From positions 1 to 20,653 of the forward strand of contig CAKSPW010000040.1 in NCBI GenBank assembly GCA_934486495.1: a stretch of 20,653 nt of DNA, in the 5' to 3' direction. The notes under the pieces were generated by a model. The model was not told where the DNA came from and made no database searches. It saw nothing but the letters and a program-made list of their open reading frames with translations. The translations under genes were made by a program, and so were the position numbers. Below, piece by piece: positions 13,767 to 20,653 of this stretch (positions within the stretch are counted from its first letter, which is position 1; each line of letters begins with the position of its first letter). Source of the stretch: an uncultured Clostridia bacterium. Lineage in GTDB: Bacteria > Bacillota > Clostridia > UBA1381.

Positions 13767-13795
13767 TTGACAAATCCTAAAAAAAATGTAATAAT
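13767..13795 (+). promoter_or_regulatory. Probable promoter of valS
   Basis: TTGACA (13767-13772), a 17-nt spacer and AATAAT (13790-13795), with a start near 13802. The leader has CGGGA/TCCCG and ACTTG/CAAGT hairpins between 13803 and 13846. I see no T-box antiterminator. Confidence 0.55.
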
Positions 13796-13869
13796 TATAG
13801 TATCGGGAAAAGTATTTATTTGTCCCGTACTTGTCATGCGCAAGTCAGTCAATTGAGAGGATGTTTGGT

Positions 13870-16503
13870 TTGGAAGAAAATAAGAACATTGCAAAGACAT
13901 ATAACCCTGCCGAGTTTGAGGATAAGCTTTATGCCTCATGGATGGAAAAAGGTTATTTTCATGCGGAGCCGGATAAGAATAAAAAACCGTTTACAATAGT
14001 TATTCCGCCCCCGAATGTAACGGGTCAGCTTCACATGGGGCACGCTCTTGACGAAACGCTTCAGGATATTTTAATAAGATATAAGCGTATGCAGGGCTAT
14101 GCCGCTCTTTGGATTCCCGGTACCGACCATGCCGGAATTGCAACGCAAATTAAGGTTGAGGAAGCGCTCCGTGTAAACGAGGGTCTTACAAGATACGATC
14201 TCGGACGTGAGAAATTTCTCGAACGTGTTTGGGATTGGAAAAAGAAATTCGGTGACAGAATTATAAATCAGCTTAAGAAAATCGGCTCGTCATGCGATTG
14301 GGACAGAGAACGCTTTACTATGGACGAGGGCTGTTCAAAGGCTGTAAGAGAGGTTTTTGTAAACCTTTACAACAAGGGTCTTATATATCAGGGCTCACGT
14401 ATAATCAATTGGTGTCCGCACTGCGCAACCGCACTTTCGGACGCTGAGGTTGAACATGAGGAGCAGGACGGATTTTTCTGGCATATCAAGTATAAGGTAA
14501 AAGATGAGGACGATTACGTTGTTATTGCGACAACACGTCCGGAAACGCTTTTCGGAGATACTGCCGTTGCCGTTAATCCCGATGATGAAAGATATAAAAA
14601 GCTTGTCGGCAAAACGCTTATTCTCCCCCTTATAGGCAGAGAAATACCCGTAATTGCCGATGAATATGTAGATAAAGAATTCGGTACGGGCTGCGTTAAG
14701 ATAACGCCGGCACACGACCCGAACGACTTTGAAGTCGGAAAACGCCATAACCTCGAACAGATTAAGGTTATGAACGATGACGCAACGCTTAACAGCCATG
14801 CCGGAAAATATGAGGGTATGGACAGATACACGGCAAGACGTGAAATGGTTAAGGAGCTTGAAGAACTCGGTCTTCTTGTTAAGGTTGAACCGCACAGCCA
14901 TAATGTAGGTACGTGCTACCGCTGCGGAACAACGGTTGAGCCTATCATTTCCAAACAGTGGTTTGTTAAAATGAAGCCTTTGGCAGAGCCTGCGATTGAC
15001 GTTGTCAATAACGGCACAACAAGCTTTGTTCCCGAACGCTTCAGCAAGACATACATGAATTGGATGGAAAACGTTCTCGACTGGTGTATTTCACGTCAGC
15101 TTTGGTGGGGTCACAGAATACCTGCGTTTTACTGCGACGAATGCGGCGAAACAACGGTATCGAAAGAAGATATTACCGTTTGCCCAAAATGCGGCGGCAA
15201 GGTTCATCAGGACGAAGATGTTCTCGATACATGGTTCTCCTCGGCGCTTTGGCCGTTTTCAACACTCGGCTGGCCCGACAAAACAGAGGATCTTGATTAT
15301 TTCTATCCGACAAGCGTACTTGTTACGGGATACGATATAATATTCTTCTGGGTTTCGAGAATGATTTTCTCCGGCGTCGAGCATACCGGCAAAGCTCCGT
15401 TCGACAAGGTATTTATTCACGGTCTTGTACGTGACAGTCAGGGCAGAAAGATGAGTAAATCACTCGGAAACGGCATTGACCCTATCGAAATAATAGACAA
15501 ATACGGTGCGGACGCACTCCGATTCACGCTTGCAACGGGTAACGCTCCCGGAAATGATATGCGTTTTTATACAGAACGTGTTGAGGCAAGCAGAAATTTT
15601 GCAAACAAGATTTGGAATGCGGCACGTTTTGCACTCATGAATCTGACAATAGACACGCTTACACTCCCCGAGAGCGATAAGCTTGAAATATCGGATAAGT
15701 GGATTTTATCAAAGTACAACAAAACAGTAAAGCTTGTAACGGAAAATCTCGACAGCTTTGAGCTTGGAGTTGCGCTTTCAAATCTTTACAGCTTTATTTG
15801 GGACGATTTGTGCGACTGGTACATTGAGCTTATCAAAACAAGACTCTTTGATAAAGACAGCGAGAGCGGAAAGACGGCACAGTACGTTTTGACATATGTA
15901 TTGTCGAACACAATGAAGCTTCTTCATCCGTTTATGCCGTTTATTACAGAGGAAATCTGGCTGCATCTCCCCCATGAGGGCGAAAGCGTAATGATAAGCA
16001 GCTGGCCCGAGTATGACGAGTCGCTTAACTTTACGCAAAGTCTTGAGGAAATGGAGCTTATAATGGAGGCAATCAAGTCGGTAAGAAACAGACGTCTTGA
16101 AATGAATGTTCCGCCTTCAAAAAAAGCAGACATAATAATCGTTACAGACAAGGAAGATGTTTTCAAAAAAGGTATTCCGTTCTTTGAAAAGCTTGCCTCG
16201 GCAAAAAATGTTACGGTCAAGTCGGATAAGTCCGATGCAGACATCGGCTCGGTACATATAGTTGTTCCGTCCGCAGAAATATTCCTGCCCATGAGCGAGC
16301 TTGTTGACAGAGAAAAGGAAATTGAAAGACTTACAGCCGAAAAGGAACGTCTTGAAAAGGAAATCAAACGTGTTGACGGAAAGCTTTCCAACAAGAACTT
16401 TGTTGACAAAGCACCCGAAAGCGTCGTTGAAGCGGAAAAAGCAAAGGGCGTTAAATACAAAGAAATGCTCGATAAGGTTTTGCAATCGCTTTCCGCATTC
16501 TGA
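13870..16503 (+). CDS. valS: Valyl-tRNA synthetase
   Basis: An 877-residue class I synthetase that charges tRNA-Val, with an editing domain against threonine. The HIGH-type motif is HMGH (55-58) after 'PPPNVTGQL', and KMSKS is at 527-531. Metal-binding-like CxxC pairs occur in 'CPHC', 'CDEC' and 'CPKC'. The tRNA-binding coiled coil is at the C-terminus (about residues 810-877, rich in K/E). I favour TTG 13870 as start: AGAGG (13856-13860) is 9 nt upstream and the protein then begins 'MEENKNIAKTYNPAEFE', matching known ValS N-termini. An in-frame ATG at 13861 directly abuts the ribosome binding site and is too close. Monocistronic; the next gene is about 690 nt away. Confidence 0.97.
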   Translation: MEENKNIAKTYNPAEFEDKLYASWMEKGYFHAEPDKNKKPFTIVIPPPNVTGQLHMGHALDETLQDILIRYKRMQGYAALWIPGTDHAGIATQIKVEEALRVNEGLTRYDLGREKFLERVWDWKKKFGDRIINQLKKIGSSCDWDRERFTMDEGCSKAVREVFVNLYNKGLIYQGSRIINWCPHCATALSDAEVEHEEQDGFFWHIKYKVKDEDDYVVIATTRPETLFGDTAVAVNPDDERYKKLVGKTLILPLIGREIPVIADEYVDKEFGTGCVKITPAHDPNDFEVGKRHNLEQIKVMNDDATLNSHAGKYEGMDRYTARREMVKELEELGLLVKVEPHSHNVGTCYRCGTTVEPIISKQWFVKMKPLAEPAIDVVNNGTTSFVPERFSKTYMNWMENVLDWCISRQLWWGHRIPAFYCDECGETTVSKEDITVCPKCGGKVHQDEDVLDTWFSSALWPFSTLGWPDKTEDLDYFYPTSVLVTGYDIIFFWVSRMIFSGVEHTGKAPFDKVFIHGLVRDSQGRKMSKSLGNGIDPIEIIDKYGADALRFTLATGNAPGNDMRFYTERVEASRNFANKIWNAARFALMNLTIDTLTLPESDKLEISDKWILSKYNKTVKLVTENLDSFELGVALSNLYSFIWDDLCDWYIELIKTRLFDKDSESGKTAQYVLTYVLSNTMKLLHPFMPFITEEIWLHLPHEGESVMISSWPEYDESLNFTQSLEEMELIMEAIKSVRNRRLEMNVPPSKKADIIIVTDKEDVFKKGIPFFEKLASAKNVTVKSDKSDADIGSVHIVVPSAEIFLPMSELVDREKEIERLTAEKERLEKEIKRVDGKLSNKNFVDKAPESVVEAEKAKGVKYKEMLDKVLQSLSAF

Positions 16504-16705
16504 TTTAGCCATAGTCCGGTTTAACGACCGGTCTATATAAAAAGAAATCACAGTTTGATATTCTGTTGGATTTTAAAATGCTTATCGGTTTTTATCGGCG
16601 AATATCGCGGTCGAGTTATTGATGGCAATCGGGCAAGCTATTGATTGAAGAAACAGATTTGTGTTTTGCATTTGCAGCAAATATCAGACAGTGCATTTTT
16701 TTGAC

Positions 16706-16734
16706 GGATTGTTCGTTTACGAACAGTCCTTTTT
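16706..16734 (+). terminator. Intrinsic terminator downstream of valS
   Basis: GGATTGTTCG (16706-16715) pairs over 10 bp with CGAACAGTCC (16720-16729) around TTTA, then TTTTT (16730-16734). It lies about 200 nt after the valS stop. The intervening 16504-16705 holds a CCGGT/ACCGG hairpin (16513-16528 region) but no gene that I can support. Confidence 0.82.
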
Positions 16735-16781
16735 CTTGAGAAAAAATAAATTGCTCACCGACTGAAAACACGTCATGCGCA

Positions 16782-17040
16782 CGATACAACATCAAAAGCA
16801 AAAAATAACGGCAACGTCAAATGCTTTTTGCAACCGATACAATATCAAAAGCAAAAAATAACGGCAACGTCAAACACTTTTTGCAACCGATACAATATCA
16901 AAAGCAAAAAATAACGGCAACGCCAAACACTTTTTTGCGCACGATGCATAAATAACGGCAACGTCAAATACTTTTTGCGCTTGATACAATATCAAAAGCC
17001 AAAAATAACGGCAACGTCAAATACTTTTTGCGCACGATAC
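16782..17040. repeat. 53-bp tandem repeat array (minisatellite)
   Basis: Units begin CGATAC at 16782, 16835, 16888, 16942 (CGATGC), 16982 (TGATAC) and a terminal stub at 17035. Spacings are 53, 53, 54, 40 and 53; the fourth unit has lost 13 nt. Each full unit carries CGATACAATATCAAAAGC, then AAAAATAACGGCAACGTC and ACTTTTTGC. GCAAAAA and TTTTTGC within a unit can form a hairpin. The whole unit is conserved with no variable spacer, so it is not CRISPR. 53 is not divisible by 3 and no protein repeat is encoded. It separates the valS terminator from azlC. Confidence 0.92.
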
Positions 17041-17067
17041 ATTCGGCACTTGATTTTTCGGGCAAAG

Positions 17068-17152
17068 CCGATAGACCGCCCGCTCGGTTTTTTCGGCGGC
17101 ACAATACAGGATAAAATGCACGGTTTGATTTTTGCAATTAAACCAATGCACC
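17068..17152 (+). promoter_or_regulatory. Overlapping hairpins upstream of azlC, possible leader structure
   Basis: CCGA (17068-17071) can pair with TCGG (17084-17087) before TTTTTT (17088-17093), a weak terminator. CCGCC (17076-17080) can instead pair with GGCGG (17095-17099), which would disrupt it. A third hairpin pairs GGTTT with AAACC, flanked by self-complementary TGCA (about 17117-17152). I see no clear promoter for azlC between 17041 and 17188, so whether this is transcribed as a leader is uncertain. Confidence 0.25.
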
Positions 17153-17188
17153 AAATTATGATTACAAATTTACAAAAGGGTGATAACT

Positions 17189-17902
17189 TTGCGTTTCGTT
17201 GATTACAAACGAGGACTCACGGCAGGTATACCTATCTGTCTCGGCTACATTTCCGTTTCGTTTGCGTTCGGTCTTATGGCGGCAAAATACGGACTTTCAC
17301 TGCTGTCGAGTCTTATAATTTCCATGACAAATCTGACAAGTGCAGGTCAATTTGCAGGTCTTGAAATAATCAAGTCAAACGGCGGATTATTTGAGCTTGC
17401 TTTTGCAACCTTTATTATAAATATACGCTATATGCTCATGTCGCTGTCCCTCTCGCAAAGGATAGATGAGAAAACAAGCACTCTCGGCAGGCTTATTATG
17501 TCGTTCGGCATAACGGATGAGATTTTCGCCGTATCGGTGCAGCAGATAAAAAGCGTAACATTTTCATACTTTTTAGGCCTTATGACTTTCCCCTACCTCG
17601 GCTGGTCACTCGGCACGCTCCTCGGCGCCTGTGCGGCGTCGGCTCTCCCCGAAAGCGTTCGGCTTGCGCTCGGAATCGCAATTTACGGAATGTTTATCGC
17701 AATTATCGTTCCGCCCGCAAAAAAGCAAAAGCCCGTTCTTTCGGTCATAATCGTATCGGTTATAATAAGCGCTCTTATTTATTATCTGCCGTTTGCGCAA
17801 AATATTTCAAGCGGCTGGAGAATTATTATTTCAACCGTTATCGCATCGGGAATCTGCGCATTTAAATATCCTGAGGAGGAAGAAGAAAATGACGAACGCT
17901 AA
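17189..17902 (+). CDS. azlC: AzlC-family amino-acid exporter, large subunit
   Basis: A 237-residue membrane protein of the AzlC family, which with AzlD exports branched-chain amino acids or analogues across the cytoplasmic membrane. Residues 8-30 ('RGLTAGIPICLGYISVSFAFG') and the central 'NLTSAGQFAG' and 'FIINIRYMLMSLSLSQR' segments are typical; about six or seven hydrophobic segments follow. I favour TTG 17189: AAGGG (17176-17180) is 8 nt upstream, whereas an in-frame GTG at 17180 overlaps that ribosome binding site. The C-terminus is acidic and overlaps azlD by 14 nt, so the two subunits are translationally coupled. No regulator such as azlB/Lrp is adjacent. The actual exported substrate is not determined by sequence. 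Confidence 0.92.
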   Translation: MRFVDYKRGLTAGIPICLGYISVSFAFGLMAAKYGLSLLSSLIISMTNLTSAGQFAGLEIIKSNGGLFELAFATFIINIRYMLMSLSLSQRIDEKTSTLGRLIMSFGITDEIFAVSVQQIKSVTFSYFLGLMTFPYLGWSLGTLLGACAASALPESVRLALGIAIYGMFIAIIVPPAKKQKPVLSVIIVSVIISALIYYLPFAQNISSGWRIIISTVIASGICAFKYPEEEEENDER

Positions 17903-18209
17903 GCTTTTTTTCGCTGTGCTTATAATGGCGGCGGTAACATATATAATAAGAATGCTGCCGCTTACCTTTTTCAGAAAAAAAATAAAAAACAAATACATAA
18001 AATCTTTTTTAAACTTTATCCCGTTCGCCGTTTTAAGCTCGATGACATTCCCCGACGTTTTCTATTCGACCGGAAGCAAGCTTTCCGCACTTATCGGTAC
18101 GGCGGCGGCATTTCTCCTTGCATACAAAGGAAAAAGTCTGCTGACAGTTTCTTTAATATCATGTGCGGTGGTGTTTGCGGCAGATTTGGCGATAAAATTT
18201 TTGAGTTAA
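17889..18209 (+). CDS. azlD: AzlD-family amino-acid exporter, small subunit
   Basis: A 106-residue protein with about four hydrophobic segments. It has the AzlD pattern of an N-terminal 'AAVTYIIRMLPLTFF' segment and 'IPFAVLSSMTFPDVF' in the middle. It forms the exporter with AzlC. ATG 17889 has GAGGAGGA about 8 nt upstream, lying within the end of azlC; a longer in-frame extension to 17793 would be entirely inside azlC and was rejected. No clear terminator follows before the 6S-like RNA promoter. Confidence 0.92.
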   Translation: MTNAKLFFAVLIMAAVTYIIRMLPLTFFRKKIKNKYIKSFLNFIPFAVLSSMTFPDVFYSTGSKLSALIGTAAAFLLAYKGKSLLTVSLISCAVVFAADLAIKFLS

Positions 18210-18253
18210 TATTTGCTTAACATTATCTTAACACAATTGACAATAAAAAGTAC

Positions 18254-18282
18254 TTGCATTTTTCCGATAAATGTGCTATACT
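18254..18282 (+). promoter_or_regulatory. Promoter of the 6S-like RNA
   Basis: TTGCAT (18254-18259), a 17-nt spacer and TATACT (18277-18282), with a predicted start near 18289. A TTGACA at 18237-18242 is also present but is too far from a -10 at normal spacing. Confidence 0.7.
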
Positions 18283-18288
18283 ATAATC

Positions 18289-18541
18289 AAGATGAGCGTA
18301 CGCATTCAGGCGAATGGCTGTCGCTCTTAAAAAACCAAATATGTTTTTCCCTGAGATTTCTCGTGGTTCAATCATTTTTTTACCAACACTTCTTATAAGG
18401 GATGCTTTCTCCGTCAGCGGCGTATACGCCTCCTTTCCTTCGGGACTGCCAGTGGACATATAAACCTGTCGGGATGCGACCCACCTGCATATGCAGGTAA
18501 GAAAACTGATTGTAAATACACGGTTATCATGGGGTTTTTTT
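18289..18541 (+). ncRNA. ssrS: 6S RNA-like regulator of RNA polymerase
   Basis: An untranslated transcript with its own promoter and a final T-run (18535-18541). A core of about 186 nt (18349-18534) folds end to end. CCCTGAGAT (18349-18357) pairs with ATCATGGGG (18526-18534), CGTG with CACG (18362-18365/18519-18522), and CAATC with GATTG (18369-18373/18508-18512). An unpaired, U/A-rich central region follows, with a small 3'-side hairpin ACCTGC ATAT GCAGGT (18483-18498) and apical hairpins GGCGTATACGCC (18419-18430) and GTCGGGATGCGAC (18468-18480). This long rod with a central bubble is the 6S plan, and the size fits. 6S-1 of B. subtilis is, as I recall, also near aspS. A separate 5' hairpin (18295-18326) precedes the core and may be removed. 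No T-box motif is present, so a hisS leader is less likely. Sequence identity to 6S was not checked. Confidence 0.6.
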
Positions 18542-18570
18542 GTGCTTATTTTAGATTTTTTAAAAATCAC

Positions 18571-18600
18571 TTGACACAAGGTATATAATAGTTATATAAT
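18571..18600 (+). promoter_or_regulatory. Promoter of hisS-aspS
   Basis: TTGACA (18571-18576), an 18-nt spacer and TATAAT (18595-18600), with a start near 18607 and about 40 nt of leader. It lies after the 6S-like RNA terminator, so hisS is transcribed independently of it. Confidence 0.8.
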
Positions 18601-18646
18601 ATAAGATAACAATGCTTTAAAATAACATATTATCGGGAGGATAAAA

Positions 18647-19894
18647 ATGCTTATAACAACAGCACCGAAAGGTACACAGGACCTTCTGCCGTCCGAAAGC
18701 TCAAAATGGCAGTATTTAGAGAAGCTTTTTGAAAAGGTATGCGATTGCTTCGGATACCGGGAAATAAGAATGCCGACATTTGAACATACCGAGCTTTTTG
18801 AGCGTGGAGTCGGCGACACAACCGATGTTGTGGAAAAACAGATGTATACATTTTTGGACAAGGGCGGACGCAGTATAACACTTCGTCCCGAGGGTACGTC
18901 GTCGGTTGCGAGAAGCTTTATTCAAAACAGCCTGTACGCAAATCCCATGCCTGCTAAAATGTTTTATAATATCCCCTGCTTCAGATACGAAAACAAGCAA
19001 AAGGGCAGACTTCGTGAGTTTCATCAGTTCGGCGTTGAGGCGTTCGGCGCAAAAGGACCGGATATTGACGCTGAAATAATATCTCTTGCGATAGATTTTC
19101 TCGAAAAAGCGGGACTTTCCGACCTTACGCTCCACATAAACTCGATAGGCTGTCCCGAATGCAGAAAAAAATATAATCAGGTTTTAAGAGATTTTCTAAG
19201 ACCAAAGCTTAGCGGACTTTGCACAACGTGTCAGGGCAGATTTGAAAGAAATCCGCTGAGAATACTCGACTGTAAGTCGGAAATATGCAACACGCTTTGC
19301 GAGGGTGCGCCCATACTGCTCGACTATATTTGCGACGATTGCCGTGAGCATTTTGAAGGGCTTAAAAAAGCACTCGACATCATGAACATAAAATACGAGG
19401 TTGACAGCTCCATAGTCCGTGGACTTGACTACTATACAAAAACAGTTTTTGAAATAATAAGCGGCGACTTCACCGTATGCGGCGGCGGACGCTATGACGG
19501 ACTTATAGAGGAGTTCGGCGGTGACGCAACACCCGGTATCGGCTTCGGTCTCGGAATTGAAAGACTTATACTTCGCCTTGAGGATTTAGGAATAGAAATC
19601 CCGTGCAAAAAAGCGGTTGACCTGTATATCGCTCCGCTCGGCAGCGCAGCATATGATGCGGCACGTTCTTTAATATATAATCTCAGAAAAAAAGGCGTGC
19701 AGTGTGACAGCGACCTTATAGGCCGAGGACTTCGTGCACAGATGAAGTATGCCGACAAGCTCGGCGCAAAGTACACCGTTGTTCTCGGTGAAAACGAGGT
19801 AAACTCGGGCGAATGCGAGATTAAAAACATGGAAAACGGAGAAAAGACATCTGTTAAGCTTGATAAAATTGCAGAATTTTTCGGAAAGGAATGA
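18647..19894 (+). CDS. hisS: Histidyl-tRNA synthetase
   Basis: A 415-residue class II synthetase of normal length, charging tRNA-His in the cytoplasm. Motif 2 region 'FRYENKQKGRLREFHQFG' is at 112-129, preceded by 'LRPEGT' (79-84). The histidine-specific signatures 'RGLDYYTKT' (258-266) and 'GGGRYDGL' (279-286) are present, then motif 3 'GLGIERL' (301-307). The C-terminal anticodon-binding domain begins near residue 325. A cysteine-rich insertion has CxxC pairs at 169/172 and 192/195, as in many bacterial HisS. ATG 18647 follows GGGAGG. aspS starts 7 nt after the stop, so the pair is an operon, an arrangement common in Firmicutes. Confidence 0.97.
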   Translation: MLITTAPKGTQDLLPSESSKWQYLEKLFEKVCDCFGYREIRMPTFEHTELFERGVGDTTDVVEKQMYTFLDKGGRSITLRPEGTSSVARSFIQNSLYANPMPAKMFYNIPCFRYENKQKGRLREFHQFGVEAFGAKGPDIDAEIISLAIDFLEKAGLSDLTLHINSIGCPECRKKYNQVLRDFLRPKLSGLCTTCQGRFERNPLRILDCKSEICNTLCEGAPILLDYICDDCREHFEGLKKALDIMNIKYEVDSSIVRGLDYYTKTVFEIISGDFTVCGGGRYDGLIEEFGGDATPGIGFGLGIERLILRLEDLGIEIPCKKAVDLYIAPLGSAAYDAARSLIYNLRKKGVQCDSDLIGRGLRAQMKYADKLGAKYTVVLGENEVNSGECEIKNMENGEKTSVKLDKIAEFFGKE

Positions 19895-19901
19895 TATTTC
19901 A

Positions 19902-20653
19902 ATGGATACAATGAAAGGACTCAAGCGCAGCTGCTACTGCGCCGATATACCGCAGGAGGGCGAGGTTACTGTCGGAGGATACGTGCAAAAAATAAGAGAT
20001 ATGGGCACTCTTATCTTCATCGACCTCAGAGACAGAAGCGGAATTGTCCAGCTTGCATTTGACGAGGGTACGGACAGAGAAATATTTGAAAAGGCATCAT
20101 CGTGCAGAAGCGAATTTGTACTCATGGCAAAGGGTGAAATTCGTGAAAGAGAAAGCAAAAACAAGGAGCTTAAAACAGGCGACAGAGAAATATACGTAAG
20201 CGACCTTCGCATTCTCGCAAAATCGGAAACACCGCCTTTTGAAATTACGGATAAAACAAACGTAAACGACGAGCTTCGCTTAAAATACAGATACCTCGAC
20301 CTGCGCAGAGGAGTTTTACAGAAAAACATTATAACAAGAAGCAAAATCGCAAAAAGCGCAAGAGATTATTTTGAGGAAAACGGCTTTATCGAAATTGAAA
20401 CGCCTATGCTCATTAAATCAACTCCCGAGGGCGCACGTGACTACCTTGTACCGTCAAGAGTTCACAACGGAAGCTTCTACGCTCTCCCCCAATCACCGCA
20501 AATATATAAGCAGCTTCTTATGATTTCAGGCTTTGACAGATATATTCAGCTTGCAAGATGCTTCAGAGATGAGGATCTTCGTGCCGACCGTCAGCCCGAA
20601 TTTACACAAATAGACCTTGAGATGTCGTTCGTTGACGTTGAGGATATACTCCA
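19902..20653 (+). CDS. aspS: Aspartyl-tRNA synthetase (5' part, cut by window end)
   Basis: The first 250 codons are visible of an expected 590 or so. The N-terminal OB-fold anticodon-binding domain (about residues 8-110, with 'LIFIDLRDRSGIVQLAF') is followed by the start of the class II catalytic core: 'LRLKYRYLDLRR', 'FIEIETPMLIKSTPEGARDYLVPSR', 'ALPQSPQIYKQLLMISGFDRYIQ', and motif 2 'CFRDEDLRADRQPEFTQIDLEMSF'. The last segment distinguishes AspRS from AsnRS and LysRS. ATG 19902 is preceded by AAAGGA at 11 nt; an ATG at 19911 is also possible. Whether it is the discriminating or non-discriminating (tRNA-Asn charging) type cannot be decided from this part. Confidence 0.96.
   Translation, partial: MDTMKGLKRSCYCADIPQEGEVTVGGYVQKIRDMGTLIFIDLRDRSGIVQLAFDEGTDREIFEKASSCRSEFVLMAKGEIRERESKNKELKTGDREIYVSDLRILAKSETPPFEITDKTNVNDELRLKYRYLDLRRGVLQKNIITRSKIAKSARDYFEENGFIEIETPMLIKSTPEGARDYLVPSRVHNGSFYALPQSPQIYKQLLMISGFDRYIQLARCFRDEDLRADRQPEFTQIDLEMSFVDVEDIL

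Noticed and set aside
16616..16801. 61-codon minus-strand open frame between valS and azlC
   Set aside because: No RBS, overlaps the valS terminator and the repeat array, no recognisable domain.
16782..17040. CRISPR array
   Set aside because: The full 53-bp unit is conserved with no variable spacers, and no cas genes are present.
16975..17202. 75-codon open frame overlapping the repeat array and azlC start
   Set aside because: No RBS, partly repeat-derived, and overlaps azlC in another frame.
18289..18541. T-box or other amino-acid-responsive leader of hisS
   Set aside because: The T-box consensus is missing, a terminator T-run ends the transcript and hisS has its own promoter at 18571-18600; the end-to-end fold fits 6S better.

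Overview
The window looks like chromosomal DNA of a low-to-moderate GC member of the Firmicutes (class Clostridia, probably a gut-type Eubacteriales or Oscillospirales). The reasons are strong GGAGG-type ribosome binding sites, sigma-A promoters close to TTGACA/TATAAT, occasional TTG starts, and U-tailed hairpin terminators. The gene content also fits: a short DtxR/MntR regulator, FeoA/FeoB, AzlC/AzlD, BipA, and hisS-aspS with a 6S-like RNA beside them. Species level cannot be read from the sequence. There are no rRNA or tRNA genes, no CRISPR array, no phage genes and no intact transposase.

Layout. 1-311: palindromic intergenic repeat, a T/A-flanked hairpin and a promoter. 312-851 (+): small serine-acetyltransferase-like hexapeptide protein. 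962-1969 (-): NdpA/YejK-like nucleoid-associated protein, sharing a bidirectional terminator with its convergent neighbour. 2091-2561 (+): promoter, attenuator-like hairpin leader and a DtxR/MntR-type metalloregulator. 2639-2744: imperfect 56-bp tandem duplication. 2754-3587 (-) and 3722-5524 (+): an AraC/cupin regulator divergent from a lone L-fucose isomerase. 5525-5962: two terminators and a compact, highly structured element of about 160 bp. 5963-9442 (-): overlapping folC-feoA-feoB operon (folate polyglutamylation plus ferrous iron uptake). 9721-10392 (+): tandem-OB single-stranded DNA-binding protein. 10608-13377 (-): typA/bipA followed by an AEC-family permease. 13396-13869: promoter-dense divergent region with a candidate small RNA. 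13870-16503 (+): valS. 16504-17188: terminator and a 53-bp minisatellite. 17189-18209 (+): azlC-azlD amino-acid exporter. 18254-18541: 6S-like RNA. 18647 to the window end (+): hisS and the 5' part of aspS.

Most of the coding content is housekeeping: three aminoacyl-tRNA synthetases, BipA, FolC and SSB, with metal handling (FeoAB and a DtxR-like regulator) and small transport and sugar modules. I found no convincing new multi-gene system. The more unusual material is non-coding: the structured element wedged between feoB and its terminator, a 53-bp repeat array, a consensus-promoter small RNA upstream of valS, and a leader hairpin before the metalloregulator. At protein level, FeoB carries a histidine-rich insert in its GTPase domain, and the metalloregulator has two substituted metal-ligand positions.
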